Origin: Flavobacteriales bacterium
GTDB taxonomy: Bacteria; Bacteroidota; Bacteroidia; Flavobacteriales_F; PHOS-HE28
Length of the DNA: 64,000 nucleotides
Direction: 5' to 3'
Assembly: GCA_016699575.1 (NCBI GenBank)
Contig: CP064979.1
Span: 2,108,001-2,172,000, forward strand
The notes beneath the pieces were generated by a model. The model had not been told where the DNA came from, made no database searches, and was given only the letters and a program-made list of their open reading frames with translations. Below, in pieces: positions 25,377 to 34,353 of this stretch (positions within the stretch are counted from its first letter, which is position 1; each line of letters starts with the position of its first letter). Both the position numbers and the translations under genes were made by a program.

Positions 25377-26822
25377 CCCCAAGCCCGGCACGCTCTGGTC
25401 ACCGGTACCATCGTCGGTGTGGCGCCAGCCTTTCCACTCGGGCAGGGTGTCCAGCAGGCGCTTCTTCATGCGCTCATAATAGCTGCGCTTGTCGATGGTC
25501 TGGCTGATGAGGTAGGCCACCATGGCGGCGTACATGAGCTGCAGGATGATGCTGTGCCGGTCCGTCATCTCCAGCACCAGGATGGCGCAGGTGAACGGTG
25601 ATCGTGAGGTGCCTGTGAGGAAGGCCGTCATGCCGCAGAGCACCAGCACGTTGAATTCACCGCGACTGGGCTCGAACCATTGCGCCACCCAGCCGCCCAC
25701 GGCCGCACCCCCTGCGAGGCTGGGCCCGAACGTACCGCCTGCGCCACCTGCCGATGCCGTGAAGATGGGCCCGAGCAGCCGCGCGATCACATCCTTGTAA
25801 CCGGGGTCCACCTGTTCCGCACTAAAGAGGTACTCCGACATGAAGTGCCCGCCGCTTCCCAGTGTGTGCGGGCCGAGATAGTGCGCGCACGTGGCGAACG
25901 CCAGCGCGCAACCCAGTGCCATCAACGCCTGGGCCGATCGTTTTTTCAGACTGCGCCTGAATTTGTCGGTGGCTAGCAGCACCTTGCAGAAGAGGGCCCC
26001 CAGCAACCCGCACGGTAGCGAGATGAGCAGCACCTTGTACATGAACGATGGGCCGACCGCACCGAGCTTCGGGTAGAGCAGTTCGCCGCCGAAGTAGGAG
26101 CTGATGAGCCACTGGGCCGTCATGCCCGCGATGATGACACTGGAGAACACCGCAGTGCGGAACTGCGCGATGTGGGTCTTGGTCAATTCTTCGATCACGA
26201 ACACGATACCCCCTAACGGGGTGTTGAACGCAGCGCTGAGGCCTGCCGCGCCGCCGGTGATGATCATCATGCGCCGTTGGATCTTCGGCCAGAAGGAGGG
26301 CAGGTATTGGTGCACTGCACGGAACACGCTGCCCGCTATCTGCAGCGTGGGCCCCTCGCGCCCCACGGCGCCGCCGCCCAGCACCATGGCCAGGCTGCTG
26401 GCGATCTTCACCAGGATGATGCGCGGGTTGAGGAAGCGCCAACTGCGGTCGCGCGTGGTCTCATCGGCCACCTCCACGGCGGCCATCAGTTGCGGAATAC
26501 CGCTACCGCCGGCGTACGGGGCGAAGGTGCGCACCAGCCACCAGCTGAACAGGAAGCAGAGCGGTGCCGTTACGAAGATCCAGTCCGGATGGAAACCGAG
26601 CAAGTACATCTGGGCTTGCTCCACCCAACGGAACAACAACGTGTACCCCACGGCGATGAAGACGGTGATGATGGCCGCCACCTGGTAGGGCAGGGCCAGC
26701 ATGGTGATCTGCTTGAACCGCTTGGGCAGCAGGTTGCTGAGCCATACCAGCAGCCGCGTAATGCTGCGCCCGATGCGCCGCGCCACGTCACGCTCCACCT
26801 TGGTGGTCCGTTCGCCGATCAC
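25374..26822 (-). CDS. CLC-family chloride channel or Cl-/H+ antiporter
   Basis: A 482-residue inner-membrane protein with the CLC ion-path motifs in order: GGSGIPQL (near 106), GREGPTLQI (near 155, with the gating Glu) and GGTFGPSL (near 350). A second acidic pair follows the hydrophobic helix in FVIEELTK, equivalent in position to the internal proton-site Glu of E. coli ClcA, so a proton-coupled antiporter is more likely than a channel. The start is GTG at 26822. No C-terminal CBS domains are present. It lies directly upstream of thyA with 9 bases between them. Confidence 0.92.
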   Translation of the reverse strand: MIGERTTKVERDVARRIGRSITRLLVWLSNLLPKRFKQITMLALPYQVAAIITVFIAVGYTLLFRWVEQAQMYLLGFHPDWIFVTAPLCFLFSWWLVRTFAPYAGGSGIPQLMAAVEVADETTRDRSWRFLNPRIILVKIASSLAMVLGGGAVGREGPTLQIAGSVFRAVHQYLPSFWPKIQRRMMIITGGAAGLSAAFNTPLGGIVFVIEELTKTHIAQFRTAVFSSVIIAGMTAQWLISSYFGGELLYPKLGAVGPSFMYKVLLISLPCGLLGALFCKVLLATDKFRRSLKKRSAQALMALGCALAFATCAHYLGPHTLGSGGHFMSEYLFSAEQVDPGYKDVIARLLGPIFTASAGGAGGTFGPSLAGGAAVGGWVAQWFEPSRGEFNVLVLCGMTAFLTGTSRSPFTCAILVLEMTDRHSIILQLMYAAMVAYLISQTIDKRSYYERMKKRLLDTLPEWKGWRHTDDGTGDQSVPGLG

Positions 26823-26891
26823 GGCGCAAGGCTATTGCGCGCGCACGGGCCCGGGTGGCCGCGGCCTATCCCAGTGCCAACATGGGCAGGC

Positions 26892-27767
26892 TCACAACGC
26901 CATGTACAGCTGCGGGTCCAACGGCTGGCCGTTCAACCATAGCTCGAAGTGCAGGTGCGGCCCGTCGGTTAGTTCGCCACTGTTGCCCACAATGGCAATG
27001 GCCTCGCCGGCGCGCACGCGGTCGCCGGTCTTCTTCAGCAGCACCGATGCGTGCTTGTACACGCTCACCAGATCGCCGGGGTGCTGCACCACCAGTATGT
27101 TGCCCCCGTCGGAGGTCCACGCGGCCTGCACCACGGTGCCCTCCAGGCAGGCCTTCACCGGCTCATCGGCTTTGCTGGCTACGTCGATGCCCTTGTGCCC
27201 GTCCTTCTGCTCGAACTTCTGCGTAACGACCCCGCGCAAGGGCGGGAAGAAGATGATGCCCTCCAGCGCGCGGCGTTTGTTGCCTCCCCCTTCCGTGAGC
27301 GCATAGGCCTCCTGTTGAAGTGTGCGCGCCGTGAAGAGGCTCTCAGGCAAGGAGGCTCCCAGGTCCTTTGGTGCTGGCGCACTGGTGGTACGGGGCGCGC
27401 GCTTCGCACTATCCGCCGGAAGCTCGCCGCTGAATATGCGGCGCAGGTTCTCGGTGTAAGCCTGCTGCACGTCCACCACGCGCTGCAGGCTGTCGGCCAG
27501 CACGGCGGCGTGGTAGCTGTTGATGCGCACATCGGCATCGGCATAGCCGGGTATGTAGCGTTTGATGGGCGTGAAGACGATGAGCGCCACCGTGACGGCG
27601 GCCGTGGTGCCCAGCAGGCCGATGACGAGCAGCAGCACGTTCACCGGGGTGAGCCGTATGCTGAAGCTCTCCTTGAAGGTATTGTCGTTGATGAGCAGCA
27701 GGCGGTACTTGCTCCACAGCTTGCGCAAGGTGCGTTTGCGTTTGGCCGGGCGCTGCTCAGGGTCCAT
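26892..27767 (-). CDS. M23-family (LytM) peptidoglycan endopeptidase or LytM factor
   Basis: A 291-residue protein with a basic cytoplasmic start, one membrane helix (about residues 40-65, VNVLLLVIGLLGTTAAVTVA), a periplasmic stretch likely to be coiled and a C-terminal M23 domain. The zinc ligands are visible: HKGIDVAS (HxxxD) and the HLHFELW HxH motif, so the enzyme looks active. M23 enzymes cut peptide cross-links in the cell wall; the Bacteroidota members with this layout often act in cell division or shape. It lies 194 bases after the TonB-like gene on the same strand. The ATG at 27767 gives the full N-terminus. Confidence 0.9.
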   Translation of the reverse strand: MDPEQRPAKRKRTLRKLWSKYRLLLINDNTFKESFSIRLTPVNVLLLVIGLLGTTAAVTVALIVFTPIKRYIPGYADADVRINSYHAAVLADSLQRVVDVQQAYTENLRRIFSGELPADSAKRAPRTTSAPAPKDLGASLPESLFTARTLQQEAYALTEGGGNKRRALEGIIFFPPLRGVVTQKFEQKDGHKGIDVASKADEPVKACLEGTVVQAAWTSDGGNILVVQHPGDLVSVYKHASVLLKKTGDRVRAGEAIAIVGNSGELTDGPHLHFELWLNGQPLDPQLYMAL

Positions 27768-27961
27768 GGCGTAAAGATGCGGATAGGGCGACCTGAACGA
27801 TCGTCACGGTGATCCGGCCGATGGGTTGCATGTATTCGGATGCCAACACCATCGCCCTACCTGGCGTGCGGGCGCTGCGTCAAGCGGTGCTGAACGGGTT
27901 GGTCAGTCGTGCCGTTATTGTACCCCGGTGCCGCCGCACTGCGCGCGGCCAAAGAGCGCGA

Positions 27962-28399
27962 CTACTTCAGGGTGAACTTCACCGGAAGATTGAATTGCAC
28001 GTGGACCGGTTTGCCCAGTTGAGTGCCAGGTAACCAGTCGGGCATCATCTGCACAACGCGCAGGGCCTCCTCCCCCAGTCCGGGGCCCTTGGGCACACCG
28101 CGCAGCACCTCGGCATCGCGCACCTTCCCCGACTTGTCCACCACGAAGCGCACGTACACAGTGCCTTGTACTTCATTCTCCCGCTCCGGCTCCGGGTAGC
28201 GCACATGCTTGCGCAGGAAGTCCATCATGGCCTGCTGGCCTCCGGGGAATTCGGGCATTTGCTCCGCGAAGACCAGAGCGGCATTGCTGTCAGGCGCAAG
28301 CACCACCTCTGGCGCTGTATCCTGGGTTTGCACGGGCGTGTCGCTCTGCGCGAAGAGGGAAAGGGGCAAGGCGAGAAGGAGCAGGGCGGGTAGGCGCAT
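27962..28399 (-). CDS. TonB C-terminal-domain protein, secreted
   Basis: A 145-residue exported protein with a cleavable signal peptide (MRLPALLLLALPLSLFAQ) and a TonB-type C-terminal domain: MPEFPGGQQAMMDFLRKHV, then YPEPERENEVQGTVYVRFVV, VDKSGKVRDAEVLRG and MPDWLPGTQLGKPVHVQFN. Unlike a true energising TonB it has no membrane anchor or Pro-rich spacer, so it may act wholly in the periplasm. The start ATG at 28399 lies 8 bases after the murF-alr stop, so it belongs to the tdk to murF-alr transcript. Such short TonB-domain proteins are common in Bacteroidota, role unclear. Confidence 0.88.
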   Translation of the reverse strand: MRLPALLLLALPLSLFAQSDTPVQTQDTAPEVVLAPDSNAALVFAEQMPEFPGGQQAMMDFLRKHVRYPEPERENEVQGTVYVRFVVDKSGKVRDAEVLRGVPKGPGLGEEALRVVQMMPDWLPGTQLGKPVHVQFNLPVKFTLK

Positions 28400-28407
28400 G
28401 GTTGCGG

Positions 28408-30873
28408 TCAAGTGTTGCGAACGTACACGCGTTTCACGCGCTGGCTGATGCCGGTAAGGACTTCGTAGGGGATGGTGCCCATGGCTGTTGCCACCTCGCT
28501 CACCGGGTGCCTGGCATCGAACACCACGGCCACATCGCCCACGGTGCACGGTGCATCGGTGACGTCCACCATGCACATGTCCATGCACACATTGCCGATG
28601 ATGGGCGCGCGCCGATCATTGACCCACACGCAGCCCACGCCGTTGCCCAAACGCCGCGACAAGCCGTCGGCGTAACCGATGGGCAGCGTAGCGATGGTGC
28701 GTTCGCCCATGACCTGGCCGCGGCGGTTGTAGCCCACGCTATCGCCCGCGTGCAGCTGCTTCAGTTGAGCCACCACCGTGCGCAGTGTCACGGTGTGCTG
28801 CAGTTGGGTGGTCTCCTTCGCATCGGCACCGATACCGTGCAACCCGATGCCTACGCGCACCATGTCGAAGTGCGCCTGCGGCCACCGCGCTATGCCCGCT
28901 GTGTTGGCCATGTGGCGCAGGGGCTTGTAGCCGAGCACCACGTCAATGGCATCGGCCATGCGCGTGAACACCGCGATCTGTTCACGTGTGAAATCGTCCA
29001 GCGCCGCATCCTCGCTCCCCACCATGTGCGATAGGATGGAGGCCACCTTCAAGGCTTGCTGTCCACGGAGTGCATCGAGCAGAACCGGCAGTTCCTCTTC
29101 GGTGAAGCCCAAGCGGTGCATACCGGTATCGAGCTTGATGTGCACGGGCGGTGCGTCGGGCATTTGCTGTGCTGCCCCGATGGCCTCGGTGAGCGATCGC
29201 ATGTCGTACACCTCGGCTTCCAGGCGGAAGCGGTGCAGCGTTTCCATCGCCACCGGCTCCGGGTTCATTACCATGATGGGCATGGTGATGCCGTGGCTGC
29301 GCAGCTCGATGCCTTCATCGGCATAGGCCACACCCAGGTAGTGCACGCGCTCATGCTCGAACAGGCGCGCGAGCTCCAATGCACCACTGCCGTAGCCGAA
29401 GGCCTTGACCATGGCCATGGTGCGAACGCCGGGTGCGAGAAGGGAACGATAGTGGTTCAGGTTATGTCGTACCGCCTCCAGATCGATCTCCAGCTCGGTA
29501 CCGTGTACCTGCTGTTGCCATCGTTGTACAATGCGCTCGAATCCGAACCGGCGCGCGCCTTTGATGAGGATGACGGCGCCTGTGAAGGCCTTGGGGTCTT
29601 CGTGCGCGAGCATCGCATCCACGTCAGGGTGGAAGCGTGCGTTAGCGCCGAACAGAGGACGTTGTCCGCTGATCCGCGGTCCAATGCCGATCAATTGATG
29701 CACGCCGATTTGTCGCAGCGCTTGCGCGACTTCGGGGTAGACCGCATCGTCGTCACCGCTCTCAGCCAAATCGCTGAGCAAGGCGATCATCGGACGGCCG
29801 TGTGCAACACGTCGCAAGTGGTCGAGAGCTGAGATCAGGGAGGTTCTATCGAGGCTATAGCTGTCGTCGATGAGCGTGCTGCCGTGCGCGCCTTGCACCG
29901 TGCGCATGCGCATGTCCACGGGAACAAGCTGAGCGAGACGTTCGTTGATCCATGCGGTTGACTTTCCCAAGTGCCGGCAAACAGCAATGCAGGTGAGCGC
30001 GTTCATGACGCTCGCATCATCATCGAACGGTAGTTCGAACCTTGACGCATTGGTTCCTCCGGAGATCGTATCCAAGGAACTGTGGCCGTCCCGGCGCTCC
30101 TCATTCAAGACTGCCAAGATGAGTGCCGATCGATCTGCGGTGTCGCAAGTCATAACCCGGCGCTGTTGATGCACTTGAACAGCCTCATGCACCTTCGCAA
30201 CGGACGTGATGGTCTGATAACGCGAACGGGAGAAAAGCTTCGACTTTTCCGCAGACTTCAGTTTCTTGTCACCTCCGAACCCCTCATCGTGCGCATCGCC
30301 GATGTTGGTGAGCACACCGACCGTGGGACGGATGATGGGCTCCAGCTTCTCCATCTCGCCCGGCTTGCTGATGCCTGCTTCGAAGATGCCCAGCGTGTGC
30401 TGCGGGCCCATCTGCAGCACGCTGAGCGGTACGCCCACCTGGCTGTTCCAACTGCCGGGACTGCGCACGATGTTCTCCTCGTGGTGCAGCATCTGCCACA
30501 GCCATTCCTTCACGATCGTCTTGCCGTTGCTGCCCGTGATCCCGATGACCGGGATGTTGAAGTGGCTGCGGTGCCATGCCGCGAACTGCTGCAAGGCTGC
30601 CAGGGTGTCCTTCACCACCACGACGTTGAGACCGGCCACCGTGTTGGCGTGCTGCTCGTTCACCAGGAAGCCGCGTACACCTTTCGTCGTCAGTTCCTTG
30701 ATGTGATGGTGGCCATCGTGCCTTGGCCCGCCCAACGCTACGAAGAGCGATGTTGGCGGAACACTGCCACGGGAGTCGATCGCCACGCCGTTCACTTCCA
30801 AAGCTCCATCACCCAACACGCGTCCGCCAACGGCTTCGGCGATGGTGCTCAACGTATACCGCCAGTTGCTCAT
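28408..30873 (-). CDS. Bifunctional MurF ligase / alanine racemase
   Basis: An 821-residue fusion. The first half is MurF, which adds D-Ala-D-Ala to UDP-MurNAc-tripeptide: AIDSRGSVPPTSLFVAL, the ATP loop GITGSNGKTIVKEW, GIFEAGISKPGEME and DDSYSLDRTSL. The second half, from about residue 450, is a PLP-dependent alanine racemase: TMAMVKAFGYGSGALELA with the PLP Lys, HIKLDTGMHRLGF, VGYNRRGQVMG with the catalytic Tyr and NVCMDMCMVDVTD. Both active sites look intact, so one polypeptide makes D-Ala and uses the dipeptide made from it. This fusion is known from Bacteroidota. It starts 4 bases after the tdk stop. Confidence 0.96.
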   Translation of the reverse strand: MSNWRYTLSTIAEAVGGRVLGDGALEVNGVAIDSRGSVPPTSLFVALGGPRHDGHHHIKELTTKGVRGFLVNEQHANTVAGLNVVVVKDTLAALQQFAAWHRSHFNIPVIGITGSNGKTIVKEWLWQMLHHEENIVRSPGSWNSQVGVPLSVLQMGPQHTLGIFEAGISKPGEMEKLEPIIRPTVGVLTNIGDAHDEGFGGDKKLKSAEKSKLFSRSRYQTITSVAKVHEAVQVHQQRRVMTCDTADRSALILAVLNEERRDGHSSLDTISGGTNASRFELPFDDDASVMNALTCIAVCRHLGKSTAWINERLAQLVPVDMRMRTVQGAHGSTLIDDSYSLDRTSLISALDHLRRVAHGRPMIALLSDLAESGDDDAVYPEVAQALRQIGVHQLIGIGPRISGQRPLFGANARFHPDVDAMLAHEDPKAFTGAVILIKGARRFGFERIVQRWQQQVHGTELEIDLEAVRHNLNHYRSLLAPGVRTMAMVKAFGYGSGALELARLFEHERVHYLGVAYADEGIELRSHGITMPIMVMNPEPVAMETLHRFRLEAEVYDMRSLTEAIGAAQQMPDAPPVHIKLDTGMHRLGFTEEELPVLLDALRGQQALKVASILSHMVGSEDAALDDFTREQIAVFTRMADAIDVVLGYKPLRHMANTAGIARWPQAHFDMVRVGIGLHGIGADAKETTQLQHTVTLRTVVAQLKQLHAGDSVGYNRRGQVMGERTIATLPIGYADGLSRRLGNGVGCVWVNDRRAPIIGNVCMDMCMVDVTDAPCTVGDVAVVFDARHPVSEVATAMGTIPYEVLTGISQRVKRVYVRNT

Positions 30874-30877
30874 GGGG

Positions 30878-31465
30878 TCAGCCGCTTGGCGCGCCGGTGG
30901 CCGCATCGAAACATGCGCGGCACAGCGGCTCGTAACTGTCCGTTTCGCCCAGCACCACCAGTTCCTTGCTGGCGGAGGTGCGGTGGCTGAAGGTGGCCAG
31001 ATCGCCGCAGCGCATGCAGATGGCGTGCACCTTGGTGACGTACTCCGCCATGGACATGAGTTGGGGCATCGGCCCGAACGGGCGGCCCAGGAAATCCATG
31101 TCGAGACCCGCCGCAATGACGCGGATGCCCTGCGAGGCCAGCTGCGCGCACACCTGTGGAAGTCCCTCGTCGAAGAACTGCGCCTCGTCGATGCCCACCA
31201 CTTCAATGTCGCCGGCGAGCAAGAGCAGGTTGCTGCTGCTGGGCACGGGCGTGCTTCGGATGGCGGTGCCTTCGTGGCTCACCACGTTGGTCTCATCGTA
31301 TCGCGTGTCAATGCCCGGTTTGAAGATCTCCACCTTCTGCCGGGCGAACTCGGCGCGACGCAATCGGCGGATCAACTCCTCTGTTTTGCCACTGAACATG
31401 CTGCCGCAGATCACCTCCACCCAGCCCTTGCGATGCGTGCGGCTGGCGGCGCGTTCAAGGAACAT
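30878..31465 (-). CDS. tdk: Thymidine kinase
   Basis: Type II thymidine kinase, phosphorylating thymidine with ATP in nucleoside salvage. The 195-residue protein has the P-loop in VICGSMFSGKTEELIRRL, the DEAQFFDEG motif with the catalytic Glu, GLDMDFLGRPFGP and a zinc site (CMRCG and CRAC). The ATG at 31465 gives MFLERAASRTHRKGWVEV, the usual start for Bacteroidota members; a much longer open frame up to 32224 is antisense to another gene and is not used. murF-alr follows after 4 bases. Confidence 0.96.
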   Translation of the reverse strand: MFLERAASRTHRKGWVEVICGSMFSGKTEELIRRLRRAEFARQKVEIFKPGIDTRYDETNVVSHEGTAIRSTPVPSSSNLLLLAGDIEVVGIDEAQFFDEGLPQVCAQLASQGIRVIAAGLDMDFLGRPFGPMPQLMSMAEYVTKVHAICMRCGDLATFSHRTSASKELVVLGETDSYEPLCRACFDAATGAPSG

Positions 31466-31582
31466 CTGCGGGGAGGCCTTGTAAGGTTGATCGGAACCCG
31501 CGCTGGGCGCGGACTTCCCGCGACCCGTAAGGGGCGGCGAAAAATAGGCAAATTCGCCTGCGGCTACCGTGGCCCGCAACCC

Positions 31583-32341
31583 ATGATCGGAGGCAAACAC
31601 TTCACCCGCATCGGCGACCTGGCGAGCAGCATTGCGGCCGATGTGCAGCGGCTCGAAGAGGGCAAACTCACTCTGGCCGAACTGGAACAATTGGCCGATC
31701 ACGCCCGCGACCTGAACGAGCGACTGGTCGTGCTGCGCCACAAAGCGCGCGAGGGAAAGCCCGTTCTGGAGGCCCCTCCGAAGCCAATGGTTGCAGCGGA
31801 CCCCGAGCCACCGGCCATGTCTGCGGCTCCTATCCGGTTGGACACGGCCCCCAAGCAGACGTCGCTCATCGATGCCATACAAGAGACGGAGAAGAAGCCT
31901 GCTCGTCCAGTTGCCTCCGGCCTTGCAGAGAAGCCCGCTCCTGCTCCGGTGCCTGTACCCGTACCTGTGGCCGCTGTCGAACCGCCCGCCCGGACGGGTC
32001 CCGCTCCTCCGCCTGTCCCTGTCGCTGAGGCGCCGGCAAAGGCAACCCCGGCACCTGCGGCCAAGGCGTCTCCGGCATCCATCCACGACAAGATCGAGAA
32101 GGCACCCATCGCTGACCTTGGCAAGGCCATTGCCTTGAGCCAGAAATTCTGGTTCGTGGCCGAGCTCTTCAATAACGATCGTGCCGCCTACGACAAAGCC
32201 ATCGAGCACCTGAACAAACAGCAACTACGCGCCGAAGCGAAGGCCTATGTGCAGTACGAAGTGGTAGCGAAGCTCAAGAACCCACCGGGCGAAGAGGTCC
32301 TCGCCGCATTCACTGAACTCATAGAACGTCGCCACCGATGA
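31583..32341 (+). CDS. Protein with coiled N-terminus, Pro/Ala-rich linker and conserved C-terminal helical domain
   Basis: A 252-residue cytoplasmic protein of unknown function. Residues 1-55 are helical (HFTRIGDLASSIAADVQRLE, LEQLADHARDLNERLVVLRH). Residues 60-165 are low complexity with runs such as PAPVPVPVPVAAVEPPA. The last 85 residues form a charged helical region (IADLGKAIALSQKFWFVAEL, FNNDRAAYDKAIEHLNKQQL) of the kind annotated in Bacteroidota as a conserved unknown domain. Its stop overlaps the ATG of the M28 peptidase (ATGA), and rsmI follows, making a three-gene operon. Divergent from tdk. Confidence 0.85.
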   Translation: MIGGKHFTRIGDLASSIAADVQRLEEGKLTLAELEQLADHARDLNERLVVLRHKAREGKPVLEAPPKPMVAADPEPPAMSAAPIRLDTAPKQTSLIDAIQETEKKPARPVASGLAEKPAPAPVPVPVPVAAVEPPARTGPAPPPVPVAEAPAKATPAPAAKASPASIHDKIEKAPIADLGKAIALSQKFWFVAELFNNDRAAYDKAIEHLNKQQLRAEAKAYVQYEVVAKLKNPPGEEVLAAFTELIERRHR

Positions 32342-33606
32342 AGAGATCCCTACCGCTGTTCCTTGCTGCACTGCCCATCTGTGCCGCTGCACAGACCGCA
32401 ACCCCGGATCCACTCGTCACCCAAGCGCGCGGCTACCTCAACGACCTCTGTTCCCCGGAGATGCACGGGCGCGGCTACGTGAACGGGGGTGATAGTCTCG
32501 CTGCGGAGTACCTCGCCACCAAGTTCAAGGCGCTCGGTGCACAGCCTGTCAACGGAAGCTACTTCGAGCCGTTCACCTTCAACGTGAACACCTTCCCCGA
32601 TGCGATGTACGCCGTGGTGGACGGCACCGCGCTGGAAGCAGGGGTGGACTTCATCGTGTCGCCCAGTAGCGGCAAGGCGGCCGGACCGTTCGGCATCGCG
32701 CACATCACACCGGCCGACCTCACTGGCGAGAACGCATCACGCACCTATGGCGTCATCAGTGGCAAGGCCGTGCACTTCAAGGTGCCGGAAACAAAGAACG
32801 CGGATTCACTCGCTCTGTTTGCCAAAATGGAACGTGAGCTCATGTACTACGCGCCCGTCATCAAGCGCAGCAAGAAGCTCACCTGGAGCGTGAGCCACGA
32901 AGCATTGCCTTATCCGCTGCTTGAAGTGCTGCCGGAAGCGATCACTGATAGTGCGCAAGCCATCGACCTGCGCGTGCGGAACACCATGAAGAAGAACCAC
33001 CAAGCGCGCAACGTGCTCGGCATGGTAAAGGGCAAGCGACCGGGCAAAGGCACGCTTATCATCAGTGCGCACTACGATCACTTGGGCCGCATGGGCGAAG
33101 CGCTCTTCCCCGGTGCCAACGACAACGCAAGCGGCGTGGCCATGCTGCTCACGTTGCTGGAGAAGTTCGCCAAGGAGCCACCGGACCACAACGTGCTCTT
33201 CATCGCTTTCGCAGGTGAAGAGGCGGGCCTGCAAGGCTCATCGTGGTGCGTTGCCGATCGTCCCATCGACTTCGGTGACGTGAAGCTGATGATCAATCTC
33301 GACATCCTCGGCACCGGCGACGATGGCATCATGGTGGTGAACGCCACGGTGCAGGAAGATGAGTTCGCACTACTGACGCAGATCAACACGGACAAGCCGC
33401 GTCTCGCGGACATCAAGAGCCGCGGACCGGCCTGCAACAGCGATCACTGCCCGTTCGTGCAGAAGGGCATCCCTGCCATTTTCATCTACACGCTCGGCGG
33501 CGGGGCGCACTACCACGATGTGAACGACAAGCCGGACACGCTCCCGCTCACCGACTTCGCCGACATCCATCACACGCTGGTGGACTTCGTTCACAAGTTG
33601 AAGTGA
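32338..33606 (+). CDS. Secreted M28-family zinc aminopeptidase
   Basis: A 422-residue exported metallopeptidase with a signal peptide (MKRSLPLFLAALPICAAAQ). The co-catalytic two-zinc M28 motifs are in order: ISAHYDHLG (His and Asp nearby), PGANDNASGVAML (bridging Asp), FIAFAGEEAGLQGS (catalytic Glu and ligand Glu), INLDILG and the last His in GGGAHYHDVNDKPDT. A PA-like insert lies between signal and catalytic domain. It probably trims peptides in the periplasm or outside the cell. It overlaps its upstream neighbour by four bases and rsmI by one base. Confidence 0.93.
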   Translation: MKRSLPLFLAALPICAAAQTATPDPLVTQARGYLNDLCSPEMHGRGYVNGGDSLAAEYLATKFKALGAQPVNGSYFEPFTFNVNTFPDAMYAVVDGTALEAGVDFIVSPSSGKAAGPFGIAHITPADLTGENASRTYGVISGKAVHFKVPETKNADSLALFAKMERELMYYAPVIKRSKKLTWSVSHEALPYPLLEVLPEAITDSAQAIDLRVRNTMKKNHQARNVLGMVKGKRPGKGTLIISAHYDHLGRMGEALFPGANDNASGVAMLLTLLEKFAKEPPDHNVLFIAFAGEEAGLQGSSWCVADRPIDFGDVKLMINLDILGTGDDGIMVVNATVQEDEFALLTQINTDKPRLADIKSRGPACNSDHCPFVQKGIPAIFIYTLGGGAHYHDVNDKPDTLPLTDFADIHHTLVDFVHKLK

Positions 33607-34292
33607 TGGCGCGCCTCGTTCTGGTGCCGACGCCCATCGGCAACATGGAGGACATCACCGTTCGCGCACAACGCATTTTGAGCGAGTGCAATGCCGTCAT
33701 CGCCGAGGACACGCGTGTCACAGGTGCCCTTCTGCACAAACTCGGCATCAAGAAGCCGCTCATTCCGTTCCACGCGCACAACGAGCACGGTATGGTGGCG
33801 CAGCTGACGCAACGGCTGCTGGCCGGTGAACGACTGGTGCTGGTGAGCGACGCCGGTACCCCGGGCATCAGCGATCCCGGTTTCCTGCTGGTGCGCGAGG
33901 CCATCAAGGCCGGTGCGGAAGTCGAGTGCTTGCCAGGACCGACCGCCTTTGTGCCAGCTTTGGTGGCCAGTGGCCTGCCGTGCGATCGGTTCGTGTTCGA
34001 GGGCTTCCTCCCGGTGAAGAAGGGAAGGCAGACAAGGCTCGGCGAACTCAAGAACGAAGCCCGCACCATCGTGCTGTACGAGAGCCCGCACCGCATCGTG
34101 CGCACCCTGCTCGACCTGTCCTCGGCTTTCGGTGCAGAGCGCCGCGCATGCGTATCGCGTGAGCTGAGCAAGTTGCACGAAGAACATGTGCGCGGCACGC
34201 TCGCTGAACTTCACGCGCACTTCAGCGCGAAGGAACCGAAAGGGGAAATGGTGGTGTGCGTGGCAGGCAGATCAGACACTTCAGGAGATTAA
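33606..34292 (+). CDS. rsmI: 16S rRNA (cytidine(1402)-2'-O)-methyltransferase RsmI
   Basis: RsmI methylates the ribose of C1402 in the decoding centre of 16S rRNA using SAM. The 228-residue protein has the tetrapyrrole-methylase fold signatures: LVPTPIGNMEDITVRA, AEDTRVTGALLHKLGI, SDAGTPGISDPGFLLVREA and LPGPTAFVPALVASGLPCDRF, and YESPHRIVRTL in the C-terminal half. A GTG three bases upstream is possible; I take the ATG at 33606, which shares its first base with the preceding stop. Last gene of the operon, ending before a bidirectional hairpin. Confidence 0.96.
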   Translation: MARLVLVPTPIGNMEDITVRAQRILSECNAVIAEDTRVTGALLHKLGIKKPLIPFHAHNEHGMVAQLTQRLLAGERLVLVSDAGTPGISDPGFLLVREAIKAGAEVECLPGPTAFVPALVASGLPCDRFVFEGFLPVKKGRQTRLGELKNEARTIVLYESPHRIVRTLLDLSSAFGAERRACVSRELSKLHEEHVRGTLAELHAHFSAKEPKGEMVVCVAGRSDTSGD

Positions 34293-34307
34293 GACAACAC
34301 CCCTGGA

Positions 34308-34344
34308 GCGAGCGGGCACCGATGTTAGTTCGGAACCCGCTCGC
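34308..34344. terminator. Bidirectional hairpin between convergent genes
   Basis: A 9-bp stem GCGAGCGGG (34308-34316) with CCCGCTCGC (34336-34344) and a 19-base loop lies between the stops of rsmI (34292) and the secreted protein at 34354. No T-run follows on either strand. Confidence 0.55.
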
Positions 34345-34353
34345 CCTAGGAGG

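Noticed and set aside
31466..32224. N-terminal extension of the thymidine kinase frame by some 250 codons
   Set aside because: It lies antisense to the gene at 31583 and has low-complexity composition; the ATG at 31465 gives the standard start.
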